The notes under the pieces are model-generated. The model saw only the letters and a program-made list of their open reading frames with translations. It had not been told where the DNA came from and did no database searches. Below, one piece after another: positions 27,293-36,322 of a stretch of 64,000 nt of DNA (position 1 is the stretch's first letter; every line of letters begins with the position of its first letter). The position numbers and the translations under genes were made by a program. The DNA is from JBKPNJ01 sp963695705 (lineage in GTDB: Bacteria > Actinomycetota > Actinomycetes > Propionibacteriales > Nocardioidaceae), in contig CAVOHB010000009.1 of the NCBI GenBank assembly GCA_963695705.1, positions 806,001 to 870,000 on the forward strand. Reading direction: 5' to 3'.

Positions 27293-27526
27293 CTAGGCGG
27301 GTTTGAGCAGCAGACCCAGCGCGACGATGCAGGCGAACCAGATCAGGCCGATGCCGATCGTGATCCGGTCGAGGTTGCGCTCGGCGACTGAGGATCCACC
27401 CAGTCCGCTCGAGACGCCACCGCCGAACATGTCGGAGAGGCCGCCGCCGCGTCCCTTGTGCAGCAGGATGAGGAGCATCTCCAGCAGGCTGGTGGTGACC
27501 AGCAGGATTTCGAATGCGAGTGTCAC
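27293..27526 (-). CDS. secG: SecG preprotein translocase subunit
   Basis: A 77-residue two-helix membrane protein of the Sec translocon: helix 1 from FEILLVTTSLLEMLLILLH, glycine-rich loop (GRGGGLSDMFGGG), helix 2 from ITIGIGLIWFACIVALGLLL. The GTG at 27526 is six bases after a TAGGCT -10 box, so the message is probably leaderless. In actinomycetes it commonly follows tpiA, as here (27 bp apart). Confidence 0.94.
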   Translation of the reverse strand: MTLAFEILLVTTSLLEMLLILLHKGRGGGLSDMFGGGVSSGLGGSSVAERNLDRITIGIGLIWFACIVALGLLLKPA

Positions 27527-27532
27527 TTGACG

Positions 27533-27538
27533 AGCCTA
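27533..27538 (-). promoter_or_regulatory. -10 box for secG
   Basis: Reads TAGGCT on the minus strand, six bases before the secG GTG. It lies between tpiA and secG, giving secG its own start site. Confidence 0.5.
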
Positions 27539-27553
27539 ACTCAAGCGCGACGT

Positions 27554-28351
27554 TCAGAGGACAGGTAAGTCGTAGAACCGGCAGATGCCGCCGAACTCCT
27601 CGGCGTCCAGACTGGCGCCTCCCACCAGGCATCCGTCCACCTCGGGTTGCGCCATGATGCCCGCGACGTTGGCTGCCTTGACCGAACCGCCGTAGAGGAT
27701 GCGGAGCCGTTCGGCCGCGGCGTCCGAGCGCGTCTCGGCGACCCTGGAACGGATCGCCGAGCACACCTCCTGGGCGTCCTGCGGCGTCGCGACCTCGCCG
27801 GTGCCTATCGCCCACACGGGTTCGTACGCCAGCACCAGGTCGGCAACCTGATCGGGGCTCAGTCCGGCCAGCGCACCGTCGACCTGTGTGAGGACGTGCG
27901 CCACATGGGTCCCGGCCTGCCGGATCTCGAGTCCCTCGCCGACGCAGACGATCGGCACGATGCCCGCACCTACCGCCTTGGTCGCCTTGGCGTTGACGAC
28001 CCCGTCGTCCTCGTGGTGGTACTCGCGACGCTCGGAGTGCCCGACGACAACGTACGAGCAGCCGAGCTTGGACAGCATCCCGGTGGTGATCTCCCCGGTG
28101 AACGCGCCCTCGTCATGCACCGAGACGTCCTGGGCGCCGTACTTCAGCGTCAGCCTGTCACCGTCGACGAGCGTCTGCACGCTGCGCAGGTCGGTGTAGG
28201 GCGGCAGGACCACCACCTCCGACCTTGTGGGGTCGTGTGACTTGTCGCGCAGGATCCACGAGAGCTTCTGGACGAACATCACCGCCTCGATGTGGTGGAG
28301 GTTCGCCTTCCAGTTCCCGGCCATCAGCGGCAGGCGACCGCGGCGGCTCAT
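27554..28351 (-). CDS. tpiA: Triosephosphate isomerase
   Basis: A 265-residue TIM-barrel glycolytic enzyme. Active-site residues are all visible: lysine in AGNWKANL near residue 14, histidine in VVVGHSERREY near 100, glutamate in AYEPVWAIGTG near 175, and the phosphate loop LYGGSVKAANV near 220. The ATG at 28351 overlaps the pgk stop. Part of gap-pgk-tpiA. Confidence 0.98.
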   Translation of the reverse strand: MSRRGRLPLMAGNWKANLHHIEAVMFVQKLSWILRDKSHDPTRSEVVVLPPYTDLRSVQTLVDGDRLTLKYGAQDVSVHDEGAFTGEITTGMLSKLGCSYVVVGHSERREYHHEDDGVVNAKATKAVGAGIVPIVCVGEGLEIRQAGTHVAHVLTQVDGALAGLSPDQVADLVLAYEPVWAIGTGEVATPQDAQEVCSAIRSRVAETRSDAAAERLRILYGGSVKAANVAGIMAQPEVDGCLVGGASLDAEEFGGICRFYDLPVL

Positions 28352-29553
28352 CAGGTCCCGGTGCCGTCGTTGAGGACCTCGAGCCCGGGCAGTGTCTTGC
28401 CCTCCACGTACTCCAGGCTCGCGCCGCCCCCGGTGGAGACATGCCCGAACTGGTCGTCGGTGAAGCCCAGCTTGCGGATCGCCGCGGCGGAGTCACCGCC
28501 GCCGACCACCGACAGGCCGTCGACCCGGGTCAGCGCCTCGGCGACGGCGCGGGTGCCGGCGGCGAAGGCGTCGTGCTCGAACACGCCCATCGGACCGTTC
28601 CAGAACACGGTGCTCGCAGCGGCGACGGCGTCGGCGAAGCTCCGCCCCGCCTCCGGACCGATGTCGAGGCCGATCTGGTCGGCCGGCATGGCGTCCGCGC
28701 TGACCACCGTCGGCGGTGAGTCGGCTGCCAGCTCCGGCGCAACCACGATGTCGGTGGGCAGGACGATCTCGACGCCCTTCTCCCCCGCGGACCGCAGGTA
28801 CCCGCGGCAGGTCTCGAGCTGATCCTCCTCGACGAGACTCTTGCCGGTCCCATGTCCCTGTGCCCGTAGGAACGTGAAGACCATGGCGCCGCCGATGAGC
28901 AGCTTGTCCGCCTTGTTGAGAAGGCTTTCGATGACACCGAGCTTGTCGGAGACCTTCGATCCGCCGAGTACGACGACGTACGGGCGTTCGGGCTTCTCGG
29001 TGAGCCGCTTGAGAACCTCGACCTCGGCTTCGACGAGCAACCCGGCAGCGTGCGGCAACCGCTGTGCGATCTCGTACACGCTGGCCTGCTTGCGGTGCAC
29101 GACCCCGAACCCATCGCTCACGAATGCATCCGCGAGCTCAGCCAGCTGGTCGGCGAACGCGCCACGCTCGGCGTCGTCCTTGGAGGTCTCCGCCGGGTTG
29201 AACCGCACGTTCTCCAGGACGGCGACCTCCCCGTCACCGAGCCCGGCGACCGTCGTGGTCGCGGTCTCACCCACGGTGTCCCCGGCGAACGCGACCGGCG
29301 TGCCGAGCAGCTCACCGAGCCGGTCCGCGACCGGGCGAAGCGTGTACGCCTTGTCCGGTTGACCCTTCGGCCGTCCGAGGTGTGACATCACCACGACCCG
29401 TGCACCCTGGTTGCGCAGCTTGTCGATGGTGGGCACGCTGGCCCGGATCCGGCCCTCGTCGGTGATCGTGGAGCCGTCCAGCGGGACGTTCAGGTCGCTG
29501 CGTACGAGCACCCGCTTCGACCCGAGCTCACCGAGACCGTCGATCGTCCTCAT
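28351..29553 (-). CDS. pgk: Phosphoglycerate kinase
   Basis: A 400-residue two-domain glycolytic kinase. N-domain substrate site RSDLNVPLDG near residue 20 and SHLGRPKGQPD near 58; C-domain GGSKVSDKLGVIE near 200 and STGGGASLEYVEGK near 375 in the nucleotide site. The ATG at 29553 (MRTIDGLGE) is chosen because GGAGAGG lies about ten bases before it; an upstream in-frame ATG gives a non-family extension. A 48-bp palindrome (copy C) lies in the 93-bp gap after gap. Confidence 0.97.
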   Translation of the reverse strand: MRTIDGLGELGSKRVLVRSDLNVPLDGSTITDEGRIRASVPTIDKLRNQGARVVVMSHLGRPKGQPDKAYTLRPVADRLGELLGTPVAFAGDTVGETATTTVAGLGDGEVAVLENVRFNPAETSKDDAERGAFADQLAELADAFVSDGFGVVHRKQASVYEIAQRLPHAAGLLVEAEVEVLKRLTEKPERPYVVVLGGSKVSDKLGVIESLLNKADKLLIGGAMVFTFLRAQGHGTGKSLVEEDQLETCRGYLRSAGEKGVEIVLPTDIVVAPELAADSPPTVVSADAMPADQIGLDIGPEAGRSFADAVAAASTVFWNGPMGVFEHDAFAAGTRAVAEALTRVDGLSVVGGGDSAAAIRKLGFTDDQFGHVSTGGGASLEYVEGKTLPGLEVLNDGTGT

Positions 29554-29584
29554 GCGTGGTGCCTCTCCGCGCCCGGCCACCGCG

Positions 29585-29632
29585 TTGTGTCATGCGTCCG
29601 GAGGGTCAGGACCCTCACAACGCACGACGCAA
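29585..29632. repeat. 48-bp extragenic palindrome, copy C
   Basis: Same 48-base layout as copies A and B. Inner arms GAGGGTC and GACCCTC are perfect around AG; outer arms TTGTGTCATGCGT and ACGCACGACGCAA pair with mismatches. It lies between gap and pgk within one operon, so the hairpin would form in the shared transcript. Confidence 0.8.
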
Positions 29633-29646
29633 GCGGGGAGGCGGAG

Positions 29647-30651
<1,005 letters not shown>

Positions 30652-30762
30652 GCGGCGATCCCCTCGGTACGGAAACTGGACTGGTCATCCTGGGACGACC
30701 CTACCGGTCGCCCGGCGAGCACCGGGAACGTCTCCACCTGTCGAACACCGCACGCTCGCGCG

Positions 30763-31749
30763 TCAGGGCGCCTCGGCCAGCATGTCGGGGGTGAGGTTCG
30801 CCTCGGTGTCGGGTACGCCCATCTCCTGGGCGCGCTTGTCGGCCATCGCCAGCAGCCGCCGGATGCGACCCGCGATGGCGTCCTTGGTCAGCGGCGGCTG
30901 GTGCAGCTGGCCGAGCTCCTCGAGGCTGGCCTGTTTGTGCTCCAGCCGCAGTGTGCCGGCGATCTTGAGATGGTCGGGCACCTCGTTCCCGAGGATCTCC
31001 ATCGCCCGCCCCACCCGCGCACCAGCGGCGACGGCAGCACGGGCGGACCGGCGCAGGTTGGCGTCGTCGAAGTTCGCCAGGCGGTTCGCGGTGGCACGGA
31101 CCTCGCGGCGCATCCGCCGCTCCTCCCAGGCCATCAACGACTCGTGGGCGCCCAGCCGGGTCAGCAGCGCTCCGATCGAGTCACCGTCGCGGATCACGAC
31201 GCGGTTGACGCCGCGAACCTCACGGGCCTTTGCCGGGATGCCGAGTCTGCGGGCGGCACCGACGAGTGCCAGCGCAGCCTCGGGTCCGGGACAGGTCACC
31301 TCGAGCGCCGAGGAACGGCCGGGCTCGGTCAGCGACCCGTGCGCCAGGAACGCCCCGCGCCAGGCCGCCACCGCGTCGCAACCCGCTCCCGACACCACCT
31401 GCGGCGGCAGTCCGCGGACCGGTCGGCCACGCCCGTCGAGCAGCCCCGTCTGCCGGGCCAGCGCCTCGCCGTCGCGCACCACCCTGACGAGGTAGCGGGT
31501 GCCCTTGCGGATGCCGGCGGCGTTGACCACCAGGACCTCCGAGGGATGTCCGTAGATCTCGGCGATGTCGCGGCGCAGCCGCCTCGCCGCGGCCCCCGTG
31601 TCGAGCTCCGCCTCCACCACGATGCGGCCGGCGACGATGTGCAGGCCCCCCGCGAACCGAAGCAGTGCAGAGACCTCGGCCTTGCGACAACAGGACTTCG
31701 TGACATGTGTGCTTGCGAGCTCAGCCTTCACGTGCCCCGTCATCGCCAT
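30763..31749 (-). CDS. whiA: WhiA, sporulation/cell-division transcription regulator
   Basis: A 328-residue protein with the degenerate LAGLIDADG-type N-terminal half and C-terminal HTH typical of WhiA. Family regions: KSCCRKAEVSALLRFAGGLH near residue 20, TCPGPEAALALVGAARRLG near 150, NFDDANLRRSARAA near 225 and the HTH LEELGQLHQPPLTKDAIAGR near 280. In streptomycetes WhiA works with WhiB to activate division genes. A start at ATG 31749 has AGGA eight bases ahead; ATG 31743 is possible. It forms rapZ-yvcK-whiA with its neighbours, as in most Gram-positives. Confidence 0.96.
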   Translation of the reverse strand: MAMTGHVKAELASTHVTKSCCRKAEVSALLRFAGGLHIVAGRIVVEAELDTGAAARRLRRDIAEIYGHPSEVLVVNAAGIRKGTRYLVRVVRDGEALARQTGLLDGRGRPVRGLPPQVVSGAGCDAVAAWRGAFLAHGSLTEPGRSSALEVTCPGPEAALALVGAARRLGIPAKAREVRGVNRVVIRDGDSIGALLTRLGAHESLMAWEERRMRREVRATANRLANFDDANLRRSARAAVAAGARVGRAMEILGNEVPDHLKIAGTLRLEHKQASLEELGQLHQPPLTKDAIAGRIRRLLAMADKRAQEMGVPDTEANLTPDMLAEAP

Positions 31750-31770
31750 GTGCAGATCCTGCCACGCGCG

Positions 31771-32730
31771 TCAACCACCACCCATCACGGATTGGTACGC
31801 AGCGGCCAGCCGCACCGGGTCGTGCCGCTGGAGATCCTCTCCCGAAGCGACATCGGCGAGGACGAGCTCGGCGCCGATTCCCCTTGCGGTGTTGGCCAGA
31901 TCACCCGGGTCGCCGACTGCCCGCCGGTCTGCCACCACGACGTCGATCCGGAGGTCGGGCGCATGCATCGCCAGCACCTCCAGGTGGGTCGCCTGGGAGA
32001 AGCCGTCGGTCTCTCCCGGCTGCTCCCCCAGGTTGAGCGTCACGATCCGCCGGGCCGGCGTTTCGTGCAGCGCCGCCGCGAGCTGCGGTACGAGCAGGTG
32101 CGGGATCACCGACGTGAACCACGAGCCGGGGCCGAGCACGACGTGGTCCGCCGCCAGCACGGCGGCCACGGCTTCGACGCACGCGGGAGGGTCGGCCGGG
32201 TCGAGGGACACACCGACGACGTGGCCGACGGTGGTGGCAACCTCGACCTGGCCGCGAACCACCCGAACCGACGACGGGTGCAGTGGATCCAGCCCCTGCA
32301 CCTGGGCGGTGATGTCGAGCGGCACCGCCGCCATCGGCAGCACCCGTCCCTCCGAACCCAGCAGCCTGCCGACCAGGTCCAGGCCACCGACGTGGTCGCC
32401 CAGCAGCTCCCAGAGCGCGACGATCAGCAGGTTGCCGACCGCGTGGTCGTGCAGCTCGCCGTTCCCCGCGAACCGGTGCTGCAGAACGCGCGCCCAGGTG
32501 CGGCCCCACTCGTCGTCGCGGCACAGTGCGGCGAGCGCCTGCCGGAGATCACCGGGTGGGAGCACTCCGAGCTCGGCGCGCAGCCGGCCGGACGATCCCC
32601 CGTTGTCCGCAACGGTCACGATCGCGGTGAGCCGCGTCGTCACCCGGCGCAGCGCCGACAGGGACGCGGCCAGGCCGTGCCCCCCGCCGAGCGCGACAAC
32701 ACTCAGCGGGTCCGGCGGGCCGGCGCTCAC
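31771..32730 (-). CDS. yvcK: YvcK/CofD-like gluconeogenesis factor
   Basis: A 319-residue protein of the YvcK (CuvA) family, needed in several Gram-positives for growth on gluconeogenic carbon and for cell-wall homeostasis; it binds UDP-sugars. N-terminal VALGGGHGLAASLSALRR and VTVADNGGSSGRLR near residue 45 are the nucleotide-sugar site; HVVLGPGSWFTSVIPHLL near 205 is also typical. The GTG start at 32730 (MSAGPPDPL) lies in the last unit of a 26-bp tandem repeat and overlaps the preceding micro-ORF stop. Confidence 0.95.
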   Translation of the reverse strand: MSAGPPDPLSVVALGGGHGLAASLSALRRVTTRLTAIVTVADNGGSSGRLRAELGVLPPGDLRQALAALCRDDEWGRTWARVLQHRFAGNGELHDHAVGNLLIVALWELLGDHVGGLDLVGRLLGSEGRVLPMAAVPLDITAQVQGLDPLHPSSVRVVRGQVEVATTVGHVVGVSLDPADPPACVEAVAAVLAADHVVLGPGSWFTSVIPHLLVPQLAAALHETPARRIVTLNLGEQPGETDGFSQATHLEVLAMHAPDLRIDVVVADRRAVGDPGDLANTARGIGAELVLADVASGEDLQRHDPVRLAAAYQSVMGGG

Positions 32731-32782
32731 TCGCGCCCCATGTCACCGGCGCTCACTCGCGCCCCATGTCACCGGCGCTCAC
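32727..32782 (-). repeat. 26-bp tandem repeat at the rapZ/yvcK junction encoding two chained 9-codon micro-ORFs
   Basis: On the minus strand the junction GAGTGAGCGCCGG occurs three times at 26-base spacing (GTG codons at 32782, 32756 and 32730). The rapZ stop overlaps the first GTG, which opens MSAGDMGRE ending at 32753; that stop overlaps the second GTG, which opens the same peptide ending at 32727; that stop overlaps the yvcK GTG. All three overlaps are GTGA. Confidence 0.93.
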
Positions 32783-33648
32783 TCGCGCCCCAGATCACGG
32801 TGCACCACGAGGGTTGGGATCCCGGCCTGGCGCAGCCGCTGGCCGAGAGCCTCCGACATCGCGACGCTGCGGTGCTTTCCGCCGGTGCACCCGACCGCGA
32901 TCGAGACGTACCGCTTGCCCTCCCGCAGGTAGCCGTGCGTGAGCGTCCGCAGCAACTGCTCGTAGTTGTCCAGGAACGCTTTCGCATCCGGCTGACTGGT
33001 GACGTATTCGATCACCTCGGCGTCGAGGCCGGTCTGCGGGCGCAGCTCCGGAATCCAGTGCGGGTTGGGCAGGAACCGCATGTCGACCACCAGGTCGGCG
33101 TCGACGGGAATCCCGTACTTGAAACCGAAGGACACGATGGTCGCGTTGAGCGCAGTCTCCTCCGACTCCGAGAACGCGTTCGCGACCTTGGCGGCCAGCT
33201 GGTGGACGTTGAGCATCGAGGTGTCGATGAGTACGTCGGCGTCGCCGCGCAGGTCCATCACAAGCTCGCGCTCGGCGGCGATGCCGTCGAGCAGCCGGCC
33301 GTCGGCCTGCAGAGGGTGCGGCCTCCTGGCCGCCTCCTGCCGGCGTACGAGCACGTCGTCGGACGCCTCCAGGAAAAGGATCACCGGGCGGACCCCGTGC
33401 AGCACCATGTCGCCGAGCGCCCCCCGCAGCGCCGCGAAGAACCAGCGGGAGCGGACGTCGACGACCACCGCGATCCGCGGCTCCGCCCGCTCGGCATTCC
33501 CGACCAGCTCGACCACCGACGGCAGCAGCTGGGGCGGGAGGTTGTCGATGACGAACCAGCCGAGATCCTCCAGCACCTTGGCCGCGGTGCTCCGTCCCGC
33601 GCCGGTCATGCCCGTGACGACCACCAACTCGGCGTTCGTGTCGGTCAT
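32779..33648 (-). CDS. rapZ: RapZ/YvcJ nucleotide-binding protein
   Basis: A 289-residue P-loop protein, GTPase/ATPase of the RapZ family (an RNA-binding adapter in E. coli, less understood in actinobacteria). Walker A TGMTGAGRSTAA near residue 12; Walker-B-like region AVVVDVRSRW near 62; C-terminal VSIAVGCTGGKHRSVAMSEA near 250 carries the conserved cysteine-glycine-glycine-lysine-histidine motif. The start ATG overlaps the uvrC stop (33645-33648). Confidence 0.95.
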   Translation of the reverse strand: MTDTNAELVVVTGMTGAGRSTAAKVLEDLGWFVIDNLPPQLLPSVVELVGNAERAEPRIAVVVDVRSRWFFAALRGALGDMVLHGVRPVILFLEASDDVLVRRQEAARRPHPLQADGRLLDGIAAERELVMDLRGDADVLIDTSMLNVHQLAAKVANAFSESEETALNATIVSFGFKYGIPVDADLVVDMRFLPNPHWIPELRPQTGLDAEVIEYVTSQPDAKAFLDNYEQLLRTLTHGYLREGKRYVSIAVGCTGGKHRSVAMSEALGQRLRQAGIPTLVVHRDLGRE

Positions 33649-35681
33649 CGGTCCTCCTGCGCAGGGACGGGAGCCGCGCCGGGAATGGGCGCTGCGTCGT
33701 CGTCCTCCTCGAGGATCTCACCTGTGGAGACATTCACCGCCGGCTGTCGTGCCTTCTGGGCGCTGTAGTTCTGCAGCGCCACCAGGACCGCCTCGGCGGT
33801 CTGTGGCCCGAACCCGGGCACCGACGCGATGTCCTCCAGCCTGGCGGCCCGTAGCTTGCGCAGGGAGCCGAAGTGCTTCAGCAGCGTCTTGCGGCGCACC
33901 TCGCCGAGCCCGGGGACGTCGTTGAGCACGCTCTCGACCATCGACTTCGACCGCCGGTTCCGGTGGTGGGTGATAGCGAAGCGATGGGCCTCGTCCCGGA
34001 TGCGCTGCAGCAGGTACAGCCCCTCGCTGGTGCGTGGCAGGATCACCGGATCGGTCCGGTCGGGTAGCCAGACCTCCTCCAGGCGCTTGGCCAGCCCGCA
34101 GACGGGGACGTCGTCGATGCCGAGCTCGTCGAGAGCCCGTTGCGCCGCCGCGACCTGTGGCGCTCCCCCGTCGACCACGACGAGCCCGGGGGCGTACGCG
34201 AACTTCTTGGGCCGACCGGTGTCCGGGTCGACCAACAGCGGGCCGTCGGAGCCGTCGTCGATCTCCGGAGTGCTCATGTCGGAGCGCTCGTCGAGGTAGC
34301 GCCGGAAGCGCCGGGTGATGGTCTCGTGCATCGCTGCCACGTCGTTCTGCCCGTCGATCCCTCGGATCACGAACCGGCGGTAGTCGCTCTTGCGGGGCAG
34401 ACCGTCCTCGAACACGACCATCGACGCGACGATCTCGGTGCCCTGCAGGTTGGAGACGTCGTAGCACTCGACCCGCAACGGCGCCTCCGGCAGGCCGAGG
34501 GCGAGCTGAAGCTCCTCCAGTGCTCGGCTCCGGGTGGTCAGGTCGCTGGCTCGTTTCGTCTTGTGCAGGGCCAGCGCCTGGTGGGCGTTTCGCCGGACGG
34601 TCTCGATCAACGCCTTCTTGTCCCCGCGCTGCGGTACACGCAACGAGATGCGCCCTCCCCGGCGCTCGGTCAGCCACTCGGTGACCGCGTGAACATCGGT
34701 CGGGAGTGTCGGGACCAGTACCTCGCGGGGCAGACCGTCCCCCTGCTCGCCGTCGTACAGCTGCAGCAGGAAGCCCTCGATGAGATCAGCCGACGTGATG
34801 TCCTCGACCTTGTCCGCGACCCAGCCGCGCTGCCCCCGCACGCGTCCGCCCCGAACGTGGAAGATCTGGATGGCCGCCTCGAGCGGGTCCTCGACCATGG
34901 CGATGACGTCGGCATCGGTGCCGTCGCCGAGGACCACGGCATTCTTCTGCATCGCCCGGTTGAGCGCCCCGATGTCGTCGCGCAGCCTCGCGGCACGTTC
35001 GAAGTCAAGGTCGTCGGACGCCTGGAGCATCTCCTTCTGGAGCCGCTTGAGGTAGGCGTCGGCGTTGCCCGACATGAACGAGACGAAGTCGTCGACGATC
35101 GCGCGGTGCTCCTCGGCGGTCACCCGGCCGACACACGGCGCCGCGCACTTGCCGATATAGCCGAGCAGACAGGGCCGGCCGATCTGCCCAGAGCGGGTGA
35201 ACACGCCGTTCGAGCAGGACCGCATCGGAAAGACACGTAGCAGCAGGTCGACGGTCTCCCTGATCGCCCAGGCGTGGGAGTACGGCCCGAAATAGCGCAC
35301 GCCCTTCTTCTTCGCCCCCCGGCCGACCATGACCCGCGGGTACTCCTCGTTGAGAGTGACCGCAAGCCAGGGATAGGACTTGTCGTCCCGGTACTTGACG
35401 TTGAACCGAGGGTCGAACTCCTTGATCCAGGAGTACTCCAGCTGCAGAGCCTCGACCTCGCTCGCCACCACCGTCCAGTCGACGGCGGCGGCGGACGTGA
35501 CCATCGTCTGGGTGCGCGGATGCAGGTTGTAGATGTCCTGGAAGTACGACGACAGCCGCGACCGCAGGTTCTTGGCCTTGCCGACATAGATCACCCGGTT
35601 GGCGGCGTCTCGGAACCGGTAGACACCCGGCGAGTCCGGGATGGACCCCGGTGCCGGTCTATAGGTCGCCGGATCTGCCAC
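33645..35681 (-). CDS. uvrC: UvrC, excinuclease ABC subunit C
   Basis: A 678-residue nucleotide-excision repair nuclease that makes both incisions with UvrB. GIY-YIG domain at the N-terminus (GVYRFRDAANRVIYVGKAKN near residue 20), cysteine cluster around CSNGVFTRSGQIGRPCLLGY near 160, UVR region near 210-240 (DLDFERAARLRDDIGALN), RNase-H-like endonuclease (VVDGGAPQVAAAQRAL near 495), and HhH repeats near 590-640. Serine/acid-rich tail of about 35 residues. The GTG at 35681 is six bases after a TAGGCT box. First gene of uvrC-rapZ-yvcK-whiA. Confidence 0.97.
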   Translation of the reverse strand: MADPATYRPAPGSIPDSPGVYRFRDAANRVIYVGKAKNLRSRLSSYFQDIYNLHPRTQTMVTSAAAVDWTVVASEVEALQLEYSWIKEFDPRFNVKYRDDKSYPWLAVTLNEEYPRVMVGRGAKKKGVRYFGPYSHAWAIRETVDLLLRVFPMRSCSNGVFTRSGQIGRPCLLGYIGKCAAPCVGRVTAEEHRAIVDDFVSFMSGNADAYLKRLQKEMLQASDDLDFERAARLRDDIGALNRAMQKNAVVLGDGTDADVIAMVEDPLEAAIQIFHVRGGRVRGQRGWVADKVEDITSADLIEGFLLQLYDGEQGDGLPREVLVPTLPTDVHAVTEWLTERRGGRISLRVPQRGDKKALIETVRRNAHQALALHKTKRASDLTTRSRALEELQLALGLPEAPLRVECYDVSNLQGTEIVASMVVFEDGLPRKSDYRRFVIRGIDGQNDVAAMHETITRRFRRYLDERSDMSTPEIDDGSDGPLLVDPDTGRPKKFAYAPGLVVVDGGAPQVAAAQRALDELGIDDVPVCGLAKRLEEVWLPDRTDPVILPRTSEGLYLLQRIRDEAHRFAITHHRNRRSKSMVESVLNDVPGLGEVRRKTLLKHFGSLRKLRAARLEDIASVPGFGPQTAEAVLVALQNYSAQKARQPAVNVSTGEILEEDDDAAPIPGAAPVPAQEDR

Positions 35682-35687
35682 CCGACC

Positions 35688-35693
35688 AGCCTA
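35688..35693 (-). promoter_or_regulatory. -10 box for leaderless uvrC operon
   Basis: Reads TAGGCT on the minus strand, six bases before the uvrC GTG. Confidence 0.5.
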
Positions 35694-35766
35694 GGCAATC
35701 GTCCGGACAGGTCAGAAACACGGCAGGTCGAGCGGTGCCTGGGCGCAGGTCGGCACCACACGGCTG

Positions 35767-36252
35767 TCAGGTGACGTCGATCGCCTTGCCCTTGACCTTG
35801 ATGGCGATCGGTGCCAGTGGCTTGGTTGCCGGGCCGTGCACGACCGCGCCGGTCGAGATGTCGTACATGCTGCCGTGGCAGATGCAGTTGATGGTGCCGT
35901 TGGTGACGTTGTCCACGGTGCAGCCCATGTGCGTGCAGATGGCGGTGAACGCCTTGAACTCCCCGGCCTGTGGTTGCGTCACGACGATCTTCTCGTCACG
36001 GAAGACAGTGCCCTCGCCTTCCGGGATGGCCGAGGTCGTCGTGAGCTCGGTGCCGCCGCCGCTTCCACCGGGCGTCGAGCCGCCCGCGCCGGCGGCCGGG
36101 TCAGACGAGCTGGAGCTGCTGCCACCGCCGCCACAGGCGGCGATGAGCGGCGTGGCGACACCGATCGCTCCGGCGGCCGCGACCCCCCGGAGGACGGCGC
36201 GGCGCGGGGTGCCTGTCCTTCGGAGGTACGGCGTCGTCTTGTCGTCAGGCAT
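35767..36252 (-). CDS. Tat-exported Rieske [2Fe-2S] lipoprotein
   Basis: A 161-residue exported iron-sulphur protein. Twin-arginine signal TPRRAVLRGVAAAG then a lipobox-like IAACGGGGS, so it is probably folded, exported and lipid-anchored outside the membrane. A serine/glycine linker (about 40-68) leads to the Rieske domain with ligands in CTHMGCTVD (near 113) and CICHGSMYD (near 130). An electron-transfer role is likely but no partner oxidase or cytochrome is adjacent. It lies between uvrC and uvrA, on the same strand as both. Confidence 0.9.
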   Translation of the reverse strand: MPDDKTTPYLRRTGTPRRAVLRGVAAAGAIGVATPLIAACGGGGSSSSSSDPAAGAGGSTPGGSGGGTELTTTSAIPEGEGTVFRDEKIVVTQPQAGEFKAFTAICTHMGCTVDNVTNGTINCICHGSMYDISTGAVVHGPATKPLAPIAIKVKGKAIDVT

Positions 36253-36322
36253 TGCGCTCCTTAGGCAGCGTGTACGGCCGGGTCATATGTCTCCTTGCCA
36301 ACGCACGACGACGCCCCGGGGT

